From assembly GCA_012719545.1 (NCBI GenBank), contig JAAYAD010000036.1, positions 1-41,821 on the forward strand: a stretch of 41,821 nt of DNA, in the 5' to 3' direction. Shown in pieces: positions 32,583 through 41,662 of the stretch. Position 1 is the first letter of the stretch. Every line of letters starts with the position of its first letter. The notes under the pieces are model-generated. The model was given only the letters and a program-made list of their open reading frames with translations, did not search any database and was not told the origin of the DNA. A program made the translations under genes and the position numbers. Origin of the DNA: Clostridiaceae bacterium. Lineage in GTDB: Bacteria > Bacillota > Clostridia > DSM-8532.

Positions 32583-35264
32583 ATGAATGAAAAATTTATG
32601 ATTGTAGATGGTAACAGCATACTTAACCGGGCTTTCTATGCTCTCAAAGGTCCGGGAATGCTGACAAGATCCGATGGTACGCCAACCAATGCCGTGTATG
32701 GCTTTATTAATATACTCAATAAATATCTGGATGAGGAAAAGCCCGACTATCTGGCTGTGGCTTTTGATTTAAAGGCAAAAATCTTCCGCAGTGACCTTTA
32801 TGCAGAATATAAGGCCACCCGCAAAGGTATGCCCGATGAGCTTGCCATACAGCTTCCTATAGTCAAGCGGGTATTAAAGGCAATGAATATAGCAATTGTG
32901 GAGGAAGAAGGTCTTGAAGCCGACGACCTTATCGGAATATACTCTAAAATCGCGGAAAATCAGGGAATCAGAGTGTCCATTCTGACAGGCGACCGTGATG
33001 CCCTGCAGCTTGCAAGCGAACTTGTGACCATTATAATCCCCTCAACCTCAAAAGGGCAGACAATTACAACAAGATATACACCGGCAGATGTACTTGAAAA
33101 ATACGGTGTAGAGCCTAAAAGCCTAATTGAGATAAAGGGGCTTATGGGAGATCAGTCTGACAATATTCCGGGAGTCAAGGGCGTGGGAGAGAAAACCGCC
33201 ATTGAGCTTATAAAGCAGTATAAAACTCTGGAAGAGCTTTATGAAAATCTTGATTCAATAAGTAAGCCAAAGCTTAGGGCAAATCTTGAGGAAGGCCGTG
33301 AAATGGCATTTTTAAGCCGACGTCTTGGAACCATTATTAGAGAAAAGGAAGGTATAAACGGGATAGAGGATTTCAGGCGCAGGGAAATCAATAAGAAAGA
33401 GCTTCTTGATATTTTTACAGAGCTTGAATTCAGAAGCCTTATAAAAAAGCTTGCCCTTGATGCCATTGAAAGGGAAGAAACAGAAGCGAGCGCCCCTCAA
33501 GAAGTCCCATATGAAAAAGTCAGTGATTTAAGTACTCTTAAAGATGTTTTAACTGGTCTTTCAGAAAAGGATAATATTTCTTTGCTTGCTGTAATTGAAA
33601 AGGCTCAGGTAATAGGCGGAAACCTAAATGCCCTTGCCATAGGACATAATGATGTAAACTATGTGGTCTTTACAGATAAATTTGATGACAAGGAACTGGC
33701 AGAAGCTCTGAGTATAATTTTTAGCAAAAAAAGCCTTACCATTGTTACCCATAATGTCAAAGAGCTTTATACATGGGCATTAAGCCATGATACTGATATT
33801 GAGTGCGGTCTTTTTGACCTGATGATTGCAGAATACCTCATTGATGCCCTGGCATCATCCTACACCATCCCAGAGCTTGCAAGAAAATATCTTGGGGTGG
33901 AAGTGTCCCTGGATGAAGTCAAAGGAAAAGGACGGGGCATTATCGGGTTTGACGAGAATAAATTTTCTCAGGATTTAAGCAGGTGCTTATCTGTAATTAA
34001 TCCCATATATGAGAAGCAAACCATGAGCTTAGCCGAAAATGGACAGCAAGATCTGTACTACCAGATGGAACTTCCCCTTTCTCTGGTGCTTGGAAGCATG
34101 GAGTATTACGGATTTAAAGTGGACGCTCAATATCTTGAGGAATACGGAAAACGCCTTGATGCGCGCATACGCTCCCTTGAGCAGTCCATATATATGATGG
34201 CCGGGGAAGAGTTCAATATAAATTCAACCAAGCAGTTGGGTATCATTCTTTTTGAAAAGCTGGGTTTAAGAGTAATCAAAAAGACAAAGACCGGGTATTC
34301 CACCGATGCAGATGTTTTGAACGAATTGTCTGATGATCATGAGATTATTCCGGCTATTTTGGAGTACAGGCAGCTTACCAAACTAAAATCAACCTATGTG
34401 GAAGGTCTTGTAAAGGTTATAAACCCTGAAACAGGAAGAATTCATTCCAGCTTTAATCAGACCGTCACGGCAACGGGAAGAATATCCAGCACCGAGCCAA
34501 ATCTTCAGAACATTCCAATCAGAACAGAGGTTGGAAGGGATATAAGGCGCGCCTTTATTCCGGAAGAAGGATTCATGTTTGTGGATGCCGACTATTCACA
34601 GATTGAGCTTAGAGTCCTTGCCCATATTACTGGTGATGAAATGCTTCAGAAGGCATTTGTAGAGGGAGTGGACATCCACACCCAGACTGCCTCCCAGGTG
34701 TTTAAAGTTCCTTTGGATGAGGTTACATCAGAAATGAGGCGAAGCGCCAAAGCTGTCAACTTCGGAATAATCTACGGCATAAGCGATTTTTCACTTGCCA
34801 AGGACATTAATGTAACAAGAAAAGAAGCGGCACGCTATATAGAAAACTATCTTTCAACCTACGCAAAGGTAAAGCAATACATGGAGGATATAGTGGAATA
34901 CGGTAAGGAGAAGGGATATGTCAAAACCATGTTTAACAGGATAAGGCATATACCTGAACTTAAATCCTCCAATTTCCAGGTGCGTTCATTTGGAAAGAGA
35001 ATTGCTCTTAATACCCCCATCCAGGGAAGCGCTGCAGATATTATAAAAATAGCCATGGTAAAGGTTTGGCGGGAGCTAAAAGAAAGAAAGCTTAAGTCCC
35101 GGCTTATTTTGCAGGTTCACGACGAACTGGTCGTTGAAACCGCCATGGATGAGCTTGAGCAGGTTAAAGATATAGTAAAGAACAGCATGGAAAGTGCTGT
35201 TGCACTTAATGTTCCCCTCATTGCCGAGGTTACTACAGGCGAGAACTGGTATGAAGCAAAGTAA
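32583..35264 (+). CDS. polA: DNA polymerase I
   Basis: An 893-residue family A polymerase for Okazaki-fragment processing and repair. Domains: 5'-3' exonuclease (1-290, with GLEADDLIG and GVKGVGEKTA), a 3'-5' exonuclease-like domain (about 310-490), and the polymerase (about 510-893) with motif A VDADYSQIELR (about 666), motif B RRSAKAVNFGIIYG (about 718) and motif C LQVHDELVVE (about 843). The proofreading domain looks inactive: where DxE is expected I read LLAVIEKAQ with no Asp, as in many Bacillus and Thermus enzymes. The ATG at 32583 follows GGAGG by 8 nt. The usual neighbour coaE is separated by a palindromic element. Confidence 0.95.
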   Translation: MNEKFMIVDGNSILNRAFYALKGPGMLTRSDGTPTNAVYGFINILNKYLDEEKPDYLAVAFDLKAKIFRSDLYAEYKATRKGMPDELAIQLPIVKRVLKAMNIAIVEEEGLEADDLIGIYSKIAENQGIRVSILTGDRDALQLASELVTIIIPSTSKGQTITTRYTPADVLEKYGVEPKSLIEIKGLMGDQSDNIPGVKGVGEKTAIELIKQYKTLEELYENLDSISKPKLRANLEEGREMAFLSRRLGTIIREKEGINGIEDFRRREINKKELLDIFTELEFRSLIKKLALDAIEREETEASAPQEVPYEKVSDLSTLKDVLTGLSEKDNISLLAVIEKAQVIGGNLNALAIGHNDVNYVVFTDKFDDKELAEALSIIFSKKSLTIVTHNVKELYTWALSHDTDIECGLFDLMIAEYLIDALASSYTIPELARKYLGVEVSLDEVKGKGRGIIGFDENKFSQDLSRCLSVINPIYEKQTMSLAENGQQDLYYQMELPLSLVLGSMEYYGFKVDAQYLEEYGKRLDARIRSLEQSIYMMAGEEFNINSTKQLGIILFEKLGLRVIKKTKTGYSTDADVLNELSDDHEIIPAILEYRQLTKLKSTYVEGLVKVINPETGRIHSSFNQTVTATGRISSTEPNLQNIPIRTEVGRDIRRAFIPEEGFMFVDADYSQIELRVLAHITGDEMLQKAFVEGVDIHTQTASQVFKVPLDEVTSEMRRSAKAVNFGIIYGISDFSLAKDINVTRKEAARYIENYLSTYAKVKQYMEDIVEYGKEKGYVKTMFNRIRHIPELKSSNFQVRSFGKRIALNTPIQGSAADIIKIAMVKVWRELKERKLKSRLILQVHDELVVETAMDELEQVKDIVKNSMESAVALNVPLIAEVTTGENWYEAK

Positions 35265-35267
35265 AGG

Positions 35268-35531
35268 TTTATGTCAGACTGAATTTAAATTGCGGCTTTA
35301 GCCTATTGTTATTTAGCGATCCGTGAAAACATCCTGTTTTCAAGTCGCGCTCGCTCCGCTATCCACTCTCCGCTATAAATCGCAACAGGCACGCCGCAAT
35401 ACATGTACTTTAAATGGCTGTAGCTCGCAGCGATTTAAGCTCAGTAAATCAAACTGTGAAATAGCGCTCGCGACAATGTGCTCATCTTAAAAGGCAGCAG
35501 GCAACAGCCGCAAGGCACAGTCTGACATAAA
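35268..35531. repeat. 264-bp palindromic MITE-like element between polA and coaE
   Basis: Perfect 14-bp terminal inverted repeats, TTTATGTCAGACTG (35268-35281) and CAGTCTGACATAAA (35518-35531), bound a non-coding element. Further nested pairs lie inside: TTGCGGCT (35290-35297) with AGCCGCAA (35506-35513), GCCT (35301-35304) with AGGC (35499-35502), GTCGCG (35344-35349) with CGCGAC (35469-35474), and TAAATCGC (35376-35383) with GCGATTTA (35430-35437). A local hairpin GAAAACA/TGTTTTC lies at 35325-35341. The transcript could fold into one long cruciform-like hairpin. It begins 3 bp after the polA stop and ends about 20 bp before the coaE ribosome binding site. No target duplication is evident. 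Confidence 0.75.
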
Positions 35532-35567
35532 GATGATGGCGAAAATGAGGATAAGGAGAAAGAAAAG

Positions 35568-36173
35568 GTGAGCATGACAATTATAGGAGTGACGGGCGGA
35601 ATAGGTGCAGGAAAGTCATCGGTTTCACAGATATTAAAAGAGCTTGGGGCACATGTAATTGATGCCGATGAGCTTTCACGCCGTGCCGTGGAATATGGAA
35701 TGCCTGCCTATTTTAAAATTATCGATGAATTCGGAACTCAGATACTTGAAGGCGACAAGAGCATCAACCGTAAAAAACTTGCGGAGATTGTGTTTAATTC
35801 TCCTGAGCGCAGAAAGAGGCTTGAGGAAATTGTCCATGCCGAGGTAGTTGATGCAATGCTCAAGGAGATAAAAAGGCTGGTGAATGAGAATTATCAGGGG
35901 TTGGTAGTACTGGATGTTCCAATTCCCGTTGAGCATGGATTTCTGGATACTGCCCATACCGTATGGGTGGTAACTGCCCCTGAGGAAACACGGATTAAGA
36001 GGGTGTGCCAGCGAAGCGGCTTAAGTTATGAGGAGGCAAAAAGCCGTATTAACTCCCAGATGCCCCAGCATGAATACATTAGGCTTGCCGATGAAGTCAT
36101 TGAAAATCAGGGAACCTTGGAAGAGCTCTATCAAAAGGTAGCAGAATTAGTGGAAAAACTTCAAAAAGATTAA
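35568..36173 (+). CDS. coaE: Dephospho-CoA kinase
   Basis: A 201-residue P-loop kinase for the last step of coenzyme A synthesis. The P-loop GGIGAGKSS lies near residues 10-18, followed by DADELSRRAVEYG and a lid region TRIKRVCQRSG. The GTG at 35568 is favoured, with AAGGAG 9 nt upstream; the ATG at 35574 is possible. polA-coaE is a common Clostridial pair, here parted by the palindromic element, so expression may depend on read-through across it. Confidence 0.92.
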   Translation: MSMTIIGVTGGIGAGKSSVSQILKELGAHVIDADELSRRAVEYGMPAYFKIIDEFGTQILEGDKSINRKKLAEIVFNSPERRKRLEEIVHAEVVDAMLKEIKRLVNENYQGLVVLDVPIPVEHGFLDTAHTVWVVTAPEETRIKRVCQRSGLSYEEAKSRINSQMPQHEYIRLADEVIENQGTLEELYQKVAELVEKLQKD

Positions 36174-36205
36174 GCGGCCCATTGTGATTTTTTGGATGTT
36201 GATAC

Positions 36206-36234
36206 TTGTATAAGGTAGTTAATTCGTGTACACT
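36206..36234 (+). promoter_or_regulatory. Promoter of the small unknown gene
   Basis: TTGTAT (36206-36211), a 17-bp spacer and TACACT (36229-36234) make a plausible sigma-A promoter about 45 nt before the ATG at 36280. Confidence 0.45.
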
Positions 36235-36279
36235 GAATAAAAGACCGAAGAATTTTTTTCCATTCTGCGGAGGTATTTT

Positions 36280-36603
36280 ATGAATAAAGCAATGTTTGAA
36301 CGGGATATTTTGTATCCTACTGATAAACCTCATGAGCCTGGATGCATTCATGTGTCTGTTTATCCTCCTGAGCAGATGGGAGGCATTCCGCTGATTATCG
36401 AGCCTAAGACCAGCCATAATCCACTTGATTACATATCTGATATATTGGTAATTCTTCAGGCAGATATTTTTGACAGAATACGAATTGACATAAAAAGCTG
36501 CGGTATCATTTACTTTAAGGTCGAGAATACTAATTACCGTCTTAAATTCAGCGATAAAGTCAATTATACCGTGGAGGAAGTTCCGCACTTGATTTGTGGC
36601 TGA
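36280..36603 (+). CDS. Unknown small protein
   Basis: A 107-residue acidic to neutral soluble protein with no membrane segment, cysteine cluster or motif I recognise. TGCGGAGGT precedes the ATG at good spacing, and a promoter-like pair lies upstream, so the frame is very likely real. The second half alternates hydrophobic and polar residues (DRIRIDIKSCGIIYFKVEN), suggesting a small beta-rich domain. It sits between coaE and the aldolase gene, on the same strand but with separate spacing. Confidence 0.7.
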   Translation: MNKAMFERDILYPTDKPHEPGCIHVSVYPPEQMGGIPLIIEPKTSHNPLDYISDILVILQADIFDRIRIDIKSCGIIYFKVENTNYRLKFSDKVNYTVEEVPHLICG

Positions 36604-36680
36604 ATTCTGATAAAATAATTGTTTGGATGTGATTTTTTTCACAAGATATTTTGACATACTAATAAAGGAGTTGATTCTTA

Positions 36681-37610
36681 ATGCCACTGGTTAATACAAC
36701 CGAAATGTTTAAAAAGGCATATGAAGGCGGTTATGCCATTGGTGCTTTCAATGTTAACAACATGGAAATCGTTCAGGGCATCACCGAAGCCGCTAAGGAA
36801 GTTAACGCTCCCTTAATCCTTCAGGTATCTTCCGGTGCAAGGAAGTACGCTAATCACACATATCTCATGAAGCTCATTGAAGCCGCTATTATAGAAACAA
36901 ATCTCCCTATCGCGGTTCACCTGGACCATGGTGACAGCTTTGAGCTCTGCAAGTCCTGTATAGATGGAGGATTCACCTCCGTTATGATTGACGGTTCACA
37001 CCTTCCTTTCGAAGAGAATATTGCTCTTACCAAGAAGGTTGTTGAGTACGCTCATGAGCGCGGCGTAACCGTTGAAGGCGAGCTTGGACGTCTTGCTGGT
37101 ATTGAGGACGCAGTAAATGTTTCCGAAGAGGATGCTCAGTTTACACGTCCTGAAGAAGTTGAAGAATTTGTAAGCCGCACCGGAGTTGACTCCCTTGCAA
37201 TTGCTATCGGAACAAGCCACGGCGCATACAAGTTCAAGGGTGAGGCTAAGCTCCGCTTCGATATCCTTGAAGAAATCCAGAAGAGACTGCCTGGATTCCC
37301 CATTGTTCTCCATGGTGCTTCTTCAGTTATTCCTGAATATGTTGACACCATCAATAAGTACGGCGGACAAATGCCCGGTGCAAAAGGCGTGCCCGAGGAT
37401 ATGTTAAGAAAGGCAGCTTCTATGGCAGTGTGCAAGATCAACATTGACTCCGACCTCCGTCTTGCCATGACATCTACAATCCGTAAGGTATTTGCTGAAA
37501 ATCCAAGCGAGTTCGACCCCAGAAAATACTTGGGACCTGCTCGTGAAGAAATTAAGAAGCTTGTTAAGCATAAGCTCATCAACGTTCTTGGCTGCGCAGG
37601 CAAGGCATAA
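36681..37610 (+). CDS. fba: Class II fructose-1,6-bisphosphate aldolase
   Basis: A 309-residue zinc-dependent glycolytic aldolase. AVHLDHGDSFE holds the catalytic Asp82 and zinc ligand His83. GELGRLAG with its Glu, AIGTSHGAYK (zinc His) and PIVLHGASSV (zinc His and phosphate-binding Ser) follow in family order. AAAGGAG precedes the ATG. Codons are strongly biased to those of the hydrogenase genes (for example CGT/CGC, AAC), as expected for an abundant glycolytic enzyme. Ketose-bisphosphate aldolases for tagatose are close relatives, but the context and codon use favour the glycolytic role. Confidence 0.92.
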   Translation: MPLVNTTEMFKKAYEGGYAIGAFNVNNMEIVQGITEAAKEVNAPLILQVSSGARKYANHTYLMKLIEAAIIETNLPIAVHLDHGDSFELCKSCIDGGFTSVMIDGSHLPFEENIALTKKVVEYAHERGVTVEGELGRLAGIEDAVNVSEEDAQFTRPEEVEEFVSRTGVDSLAIAIGTSHGAYKFKGEAKLRFDILEEIQKRLPGFPIVLHGASSVIPEYVDTINKYGGQMPGAKGVPEDMLRKAASMAVCKINIDSDLRLAMTSTIRKVFAENPSEFDPRKYLGPAREEIKKLVKHKLINVLGCAGKA

Positions 37611-37682
37611 TGCCAATAAGCTTCTGGATAAAGCATTTTATGAATATGAAGGCTTAAAACCTTTGTATATACGGATGATGAT

Positions 37683-37720
37683 ATGCCGCCAGTTTATAAA
37701 GCTGGCGGCATTTATGTATT
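37683..37720 (+). terminator. Terminator after the aldolase gene
   Basis: ATGCCGCCAG (37683-37692) and CTGGCGGCAT (37702-37711) form a perfect 10-bp stem with a 9-nt loop. The following TTATGTATTTT is an imperfect U-tract. Confidence 0.75.
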
Positions 37721-37797
37721 TTAAACCTTCAAAAAGTGGATTAACAGATATAATATGTAAATATGGATATGATGCACACTTGTCATTACTGTTCTAT

Positions 37798-37820
37798 AAA
37801 ATGGGTAACACCATTTTTTT
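37798..37820 (+). terminator. Weak hairpin with T-run in the intergenic region
   Basis: AAAATGG (37798-37804) and CCATTTT (37811-37817) with a 6-nt loop are followed by further T residues. It is AT-rich and could be a second terminator after fba or chance. Confidence 0.35.
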
Positions 37821-37893
37821 ATATGGCTTAGAGTTCAGAGTGCGATTTAACAATAAATCCTCAACATTACTCCAACTTCCAAGGTGAGTCACA

Positions 37894-38061
37894 ATGAGAA
37901 TTATGTTTGCAATCATATTTGAATTTGGATGGGTGGTCATACCTTTAGCACTTTTCTTAATTACTTTTTGGCAGGATATACTATTGCAACACTTTTTGCA
38001 AGATGGAATGCAAGGATTAAGCTATCTAAATCTGATTAAAAAGAAATGCGGGCAATTTTAG
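37894..38061 (+). CDS. Small membrane protein candidate
   Basis: A 55-codon frame below the usual size limit. ATG 37894 is preceded by AAGGTGAGT, and the product has one strong hydrophobic segment (about 5-25, including FGWVVIPLALFLITFW) followed by a polar tail ending KKKCGQF. It overlaps the convergent cca-like gene by 26 bp. Either a real one-helix membrane peptide or the broken remnant of a longer membrane protein. I do not recognise the family. Confidence 0.4.
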   Translation: MRIMFAIIFEFGWVVIPLALFLITFWQDILLQHFLQDGMQGLSYLNLIKKKCGQF

Positions 38062-39256
38062 TTGCAAGCTCCATTAAAAGAGCAGCATCGTTAAGACAGG
38101 GCTTTTCATAAACTATCAGGGAAAGCACAGAAAGCATATTTTTAATCTCACTTCCATGGCATAAACCTGCATCTTTTAAATCCTTGCCCGATATATTAAG
38201 CTTAAGGCAAGATAGTTCAGTATTTCTATATGATTGATTTGTTAAGCCATTTTGATTTTCATGGAAATTAATATAGCCCTTTAATGCTTCTTTCATCAAT
38301 ACAGCATCATATGCTGTTTTCTCACCGTATTCTGTGGCCATTTTCCTTAAATTACGAGGTGTAAAGGGGCCGAAATCCAAAGCACAGTTAATAAGGTCAG
38401 CAACATGTCTGATAGTAGCTTTATCATATCTAAGGCGATTTAAAAGGAGCCTTGCCATATTTTCCGCATCATCTTTAACGGATGTAATAAACAACATGGC
38501 TAATGAGACGGCCTTTCTGTTCTTATGGCAGGAAAATTTTTTAGCAAGGTCAATCCAGCAAGGTGAAATGCTGATTTCTGGGAAAATGGTTTTATTAAGT
38601 CCTGTTTCCCATATAAGCGACAGCTTATGTGGTTCACTCGATTCAAGTATCTTGTTTGTTTCTGCCTGAATGCGCTCCATGCTTATATAGGACAGGTCAG
38701 CCCACAATTCCTTTATGGCATTAAAAGTGTTAATTTCAATGTCAAATCCAAGCTGCGCAGAAAACCTTACTGCTCTCAGCATTCTTAAAGCATCCTCGGA
38801 AAAGCGTTTTATAGGGTCGCCCACGCTTCTTATTAAGCGTAGGTTAATATCATTTAATCCTCCAAAGGGATCTATAAGCCCCTCGTCAGGATGATATGCC
38901 ATTGCGTTAATGGTAAAATCCCTGCGGGATAGGTCATCGGTCAATGATTGGGCAAAGTATACCCGGTCAGGCCTTCTATGGTCCGAGTAGCCTTCTTCCT
39001 TTCTCCAGGTGGTAACTTCGGCTTTGGTACCATTGTAAGAAACGGTCACCGTTCCATGCCTTAATCCGGTATCCCATGTCTTTTGAAACAGGGATTTGAC
39101 TTCATCGGTGGATGCATTGGTTGTAATATCCCAGTCCCCTGGTACTCTGCCTATTATCATGTCACGGACACAACCGCCTGCCAGATGTGCCTGAAAGCCG
39201 TTTTTATTTAATATGGAAATAATAGAGAGTATATTTTCGGGAACAATAAATTCCAT
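38036..39256 (-). CDS. cca: CCA-adding enzyme / poly(A) polymerase family nucleotidyltransferase
   Basis: A 406-residue class II nucleotidyltransferase. The head domain has LAGGCVRD (25-32), the metal pair in GDWDITT (Asp41, Asp43) and RRDFTINAMAYHPDEGLIDPFGG. The neck helix region has EDALRMLRAVRFSAQLGF. The C-terminal half is a weakly conserved body and tail; an HD motif is not visible. The family adds CCA to tRNA 3' ends or, in some lineages, only CC, A or poly(A). The subtype cannot be set from motifs alone. The ribosome binding site is poor (GGTGTT). Confidence 0.85.
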   Translation of the reverse strand: MEFIVPENILSIISILNKNGFQAHLAGGCVRDMIIGRVPGDWDITTNASTDEVKSLFQKTWDTGLRHGTVTVSYNGTKAEVTTWRKEEGYSDHRRPDRVYFAQSLTDDLSRRDFTINAMAYHPDEGLIDPFGGLNDINLRLIRSVGDPIKRFSEDALRMLRAVRFSAQLGFDIEINTFNAIKELWADLSYISMERIQAETNKILESSEPHKLSLIWETGLNKTIFPEISISPCWIDLAKKFSCHKNRKAVSLAMLFITSVKDDAENMARLLLNRLRYDKATIRHVADLINCALDFGPFTPRNLRKMATEYGEKTAYDAVLMKEALKGYINFHENQNGLTNQSYRNTELSCLKLNISGKDLKDAGLCHGSEIKNMLSVLSLIVYEKPCLNDAALLMELATKIARISF

Positions 39257-39382
39257 AATAACACCGCAAATGATTGTTTGTATATAGTAACTTAATGCAA
39301 TTTATGGTATAACTAATATGTTGCTAAAGTTTATTATAATGTACGGGAAGTAATTATAACAGGTGTTTATATATATTTAACC

Positions 39383-39760
39383 CGGAATTATATAATAATT
39401 CCGCTATTAAACTGGATATTTCCGGTGAAATAAAAGCTTTGCAAGGCTTTTACCGGCTGATTATATTTAAGATTTTGCGTTCCCAAGTTCTGTTTTTTGG
39501 CTACTGGAAAAAATGGATGGGCGCATTTTTTCTGGTTCCTCTCTATAGACAGATTGGGGACGGAAGTAGCTATATCCGGACAGTGGGTCGTTAATAAGAT
39601 GAATCCGGATATTAAAAATCCATAACCTTATAATACTAAAACCATACACTAGTATGGTCAGATTTTTATGCGCATGTAATTTGTGTTATAAGGCTTGGAT
39701 TATTGGAAAACTGAGTTTTGGCTTATCCTTTTCGGGATCTAAGCTCAGTTTTGTTTTCTT
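39383..39760 (+). ncRNA. Candidate structured RNA or leader upstream of rnjA
   Basis: This stretch of about 380 nt has no supported gene and carries an unbroken series of perfect pairings: CGGAATTAT/ATAATTCCG (39383-39403); CCGGT plus AAAAGC with GCTTTT plus ACCGG (39422-39456); GTTCCCAA/TTGGGGAC (39479-39486 with 39554-39561) enclosing GAAAAAATG/CATTTTTTC (39507-39532); TATCCGG/CCGGATA (39573-39611); CCTTATAA/TTATAAGG (39626-39693) enclosing ACCATAC/GTATGGT (39641-39658); and a final terminator. It could be an independent RNA or a regulatory 5' leader of RNase J. It is not tmRNA, SRP RNA or RNase P by their core motifs. Confidence 0.45.
39707..39760 (+). terminator. Intrinsic terminator before rnjA
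   Basis: AAAACTGAG (39707-39715) and CTCAGTTTT (39744-39752) pair. An inner stem GCTTATCC/GGGA..TAAGC fills the loop. TTTTGTTTTCTT follows. It ends about 70 nt before the rnjA start, so transcription of rnjA must either pass it or begin after it. Confidence 0.75.
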
Positions 39761-39831
39761 GCGTTTTTATAATAAAACCAATTAGTATACGTACGAAAAA
39801 TTTGAAAAATAATATTTGTGGAGGTTTTAAC

Positions 39832-41529
39832 GTGGCCTATAAAAAGAAAAATAAACTAAAGGTGATTCCTTTAGGTGGATTGGAAGAAATCGGAAAAAAT
39901 ATGACTGTTCTCGAATACGGCGAGAACATTATTGTCATAGACTGCGGTCTTGCTTTTCCCGAGGATGAAATGCTGGGAATAGACCTGGTTATTCCCGATG
40001 TGACCTATTTGGAAAAAAATAAGGAAAAGATACATGGTATTTTGGTTACCCATGGTCATGAAGATCATATAGGGGCGCTTCCATATGTTCTCAGGAAGGT
40101 GAATGTGCCTGTTTACGGTACAGAGCTTACTTTGGGACTTATAGAGAACAAATTGTCAGAGCATGAAATGACGGAATCTGTTGATCTTCGGAAAGTAAAA
40201 GCAGGCCAGACAATTCAGCTTGGACCCTTTAAGATTGAGTTCATACATTCTACTCACAGTATCGCCGATTCTGTGGCACTTGCCATTGACACTCCTGTTG
40301 GTATGGTGTTCCATACGGGAGATTTTAAAATAGACCAGACACCCATTGAAGGAAAGCCCATTGACCTTGCAAGAATAGCTGAAATAGGAAAGAAGGGAGT
40401 TCTGCTTCTGCTTTCTGACAGCACCAATGTTGAGAGACCCGGATATACAATGTCAGAAAGAACGGTGGGCGAAACCTTTGACACCATTTTTGGAAGCGCA
40501 AAGGGCAGGATCATTGTTGCAACCTTTGCATCCAATATCCATCGTATTCAGCAAATTATCAATTCTGCAGTGAGGTATAACAGGAAGGTTGCCCTTGTGG
40601 GACGCAGCATGCTCAATGTTATGCGCACGGCAATTAAGCTTGGCTATCTTTCCTATCCGGAAGATACGGTTATTGATATTGACAAGATAGGCAGATACAG
40701 CCCCGAACAGGTTGTAATTATAACCACCGGAAGCCAGGGCGAACCTATGTCGGCTTTAGCCAGAATTGCAGCGTCCAATCATAAAAAGGTTGAAATAATG
40801 GAGGGAGACCTGGTAATTATCTCGGCAACCCCCATACCCGGCAATGAAAAGCTGGTTTACCGGGTTATTGATGATTTGTTCAAACAAGGGGCATATGTTA
40901 TCTACGATTCACTGGATGACATACATGTTTCCGGTCATGCTAAGCAGGAAGAGCTGAAGCTCATGCACCGGCTTATCAATCCCAAATTCTTTATGCCTGT
41001 CCACGGAGAATACAGGATGCTTAAAAAACATGCAAGCCTTGCCGTAAGCCTTGGCATGGATGAAAAAAATATTTTCCTTATGGAAAACGGCAAGGTGCTG
41101 GAGCTTACCAGCAAGTCTGCAGTCATTAACGGCAGTGTGCCTGCAGGAAGCGTATTAGTTGACGGACTTGGTGTAGGCGATGTTGGAGACGTGGTATTAA
41201 GAGACCGTAAAATCCTCTCTGAGGACGGTCTTATGATAATTGTTATTGCCATGGATCCTAAGGGCAATTTGGCTGCCAATCTTGAGGTTGTATCAAGAGG
41301 CTTTGTTTACGTAAAGGAATCAGAGGAGCTTATAGAAGAGGTAAAGAACATTGCAACTGAAGCACTTTTAAGAAGCGTAAGCAAAAAGGGCAGCAATTGG
41401 TCCGCTATAAAAAGCGCCATTAAGGATGAACTCAGCACATTCCTTTACAGGAAGACAATGAGGCGTCCAATGATTATTCCCATAATTATTGAGGTGCAGC
41501 AGGCTGATCATCCTCATATTCAGATATGA
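39832..41529 (+). CDS. rnjA: Ribonuclease J
   Basis: A 565-residue metallo-beta-lactamase/beta-CASP RNase that processes and degrades RNA, with 5'-3' exonuclease and endonuclease activity in the family. The zinc motif HGHEDH lies at 74-79, followed by IHSTHS and FHTGDFKID. The beta-CASP part has LLSDSTNVERPG, ATFASNIHRIQQ and the late HVSGHAKQEE and MPVHGEYRML. The start is the GTG at 39832, set by GTGGAGG 7 nt upstream; the longer frame runs into the leader. Only one RNase J gene is seen, so J1 versus J2 cannot be told. Its long structured upstream region suggests control by RNA processing or attenuation. Confidence 0.94.
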   Translation: MAYKKKNKLKVIPLGGLEEIGKNMTVLEYGENIIVIDCGLAFPEDEMLGIDLVIPDVTYLEKNKEKIHGILVTHGHEDHIGALPYVLRKVNVPVYGTELTLGLIENKLSEHEMTESVDLRKVKAGQTIQLGPFKIEFIHSTHSIADSVALAIDTPVGMVFHTGDFKIDQTPIEGKPIDLARIAEIGKKGVLLLLSDSTNVERPGYTMSERTVGETFDTIFGSAKGRIIVATFASNIHRIQQIINSAVRYNRKVALVGRSMLNVMRTAIKLGYLSYPEDTVIDIDKIGRYSPEQVVIITTGSQGEPMSALARIAASNHKKVEIMEGDLVIISATPIPGNEKLVYRVIDDLFKQGAYVIYDSLDDIHVSGHAKQEELKLMHRLINPKFFMPVHGEYRMLKKHASLAVSLGMDEKNIFLMENGKVLELTSKSAVINGSVPAGSVLVDGLGVGDVGDVVLRDRKILSEDGLMIIVIAMDPKGNLAANLEVVSRGFVYVKESEELIEEVKNIATEALLRSVSKKGSNWSAIKSAIKDELSTFLYRKTMRRPMIIPIIIEVQQADHPHIQI

Positions 41530-41662
41530 CAGCCAGACATAGCCTAACCGGAAATATCTAATAATCATATGGACAGTTTTGCATGATTTTCTGTGATTAA
41601 ATAACTTATGATTGAGATGAGATATATTTGAATAATGATTATGAAGTAAAAAAATAATTAAG

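Noticed and set aside
36097..36687. Minus-strand open frame of 196 codons over the coaE end and the small unknown gene
   Set aside because: It has no ribosome binding site, opposes a plus-strand frame with a strong site and promoter, and its product resembles no family.
39557..39567. GGACGGAAGTAG-like stretch resembling the glutamine (glnA) riboswitch core
   Set aside because: The flanking conserved parts (CGUUCAUCC before and GGAACGC after, in the right order) are missing, so it is treated as part of an unassigned structure.
39467..39649. 60-codon minus-strand frame in the rnjA upstream region
   Set aside because: It has no ribosome binding site and lies across the paired stems; the RNA structure explains the lack of stops better.
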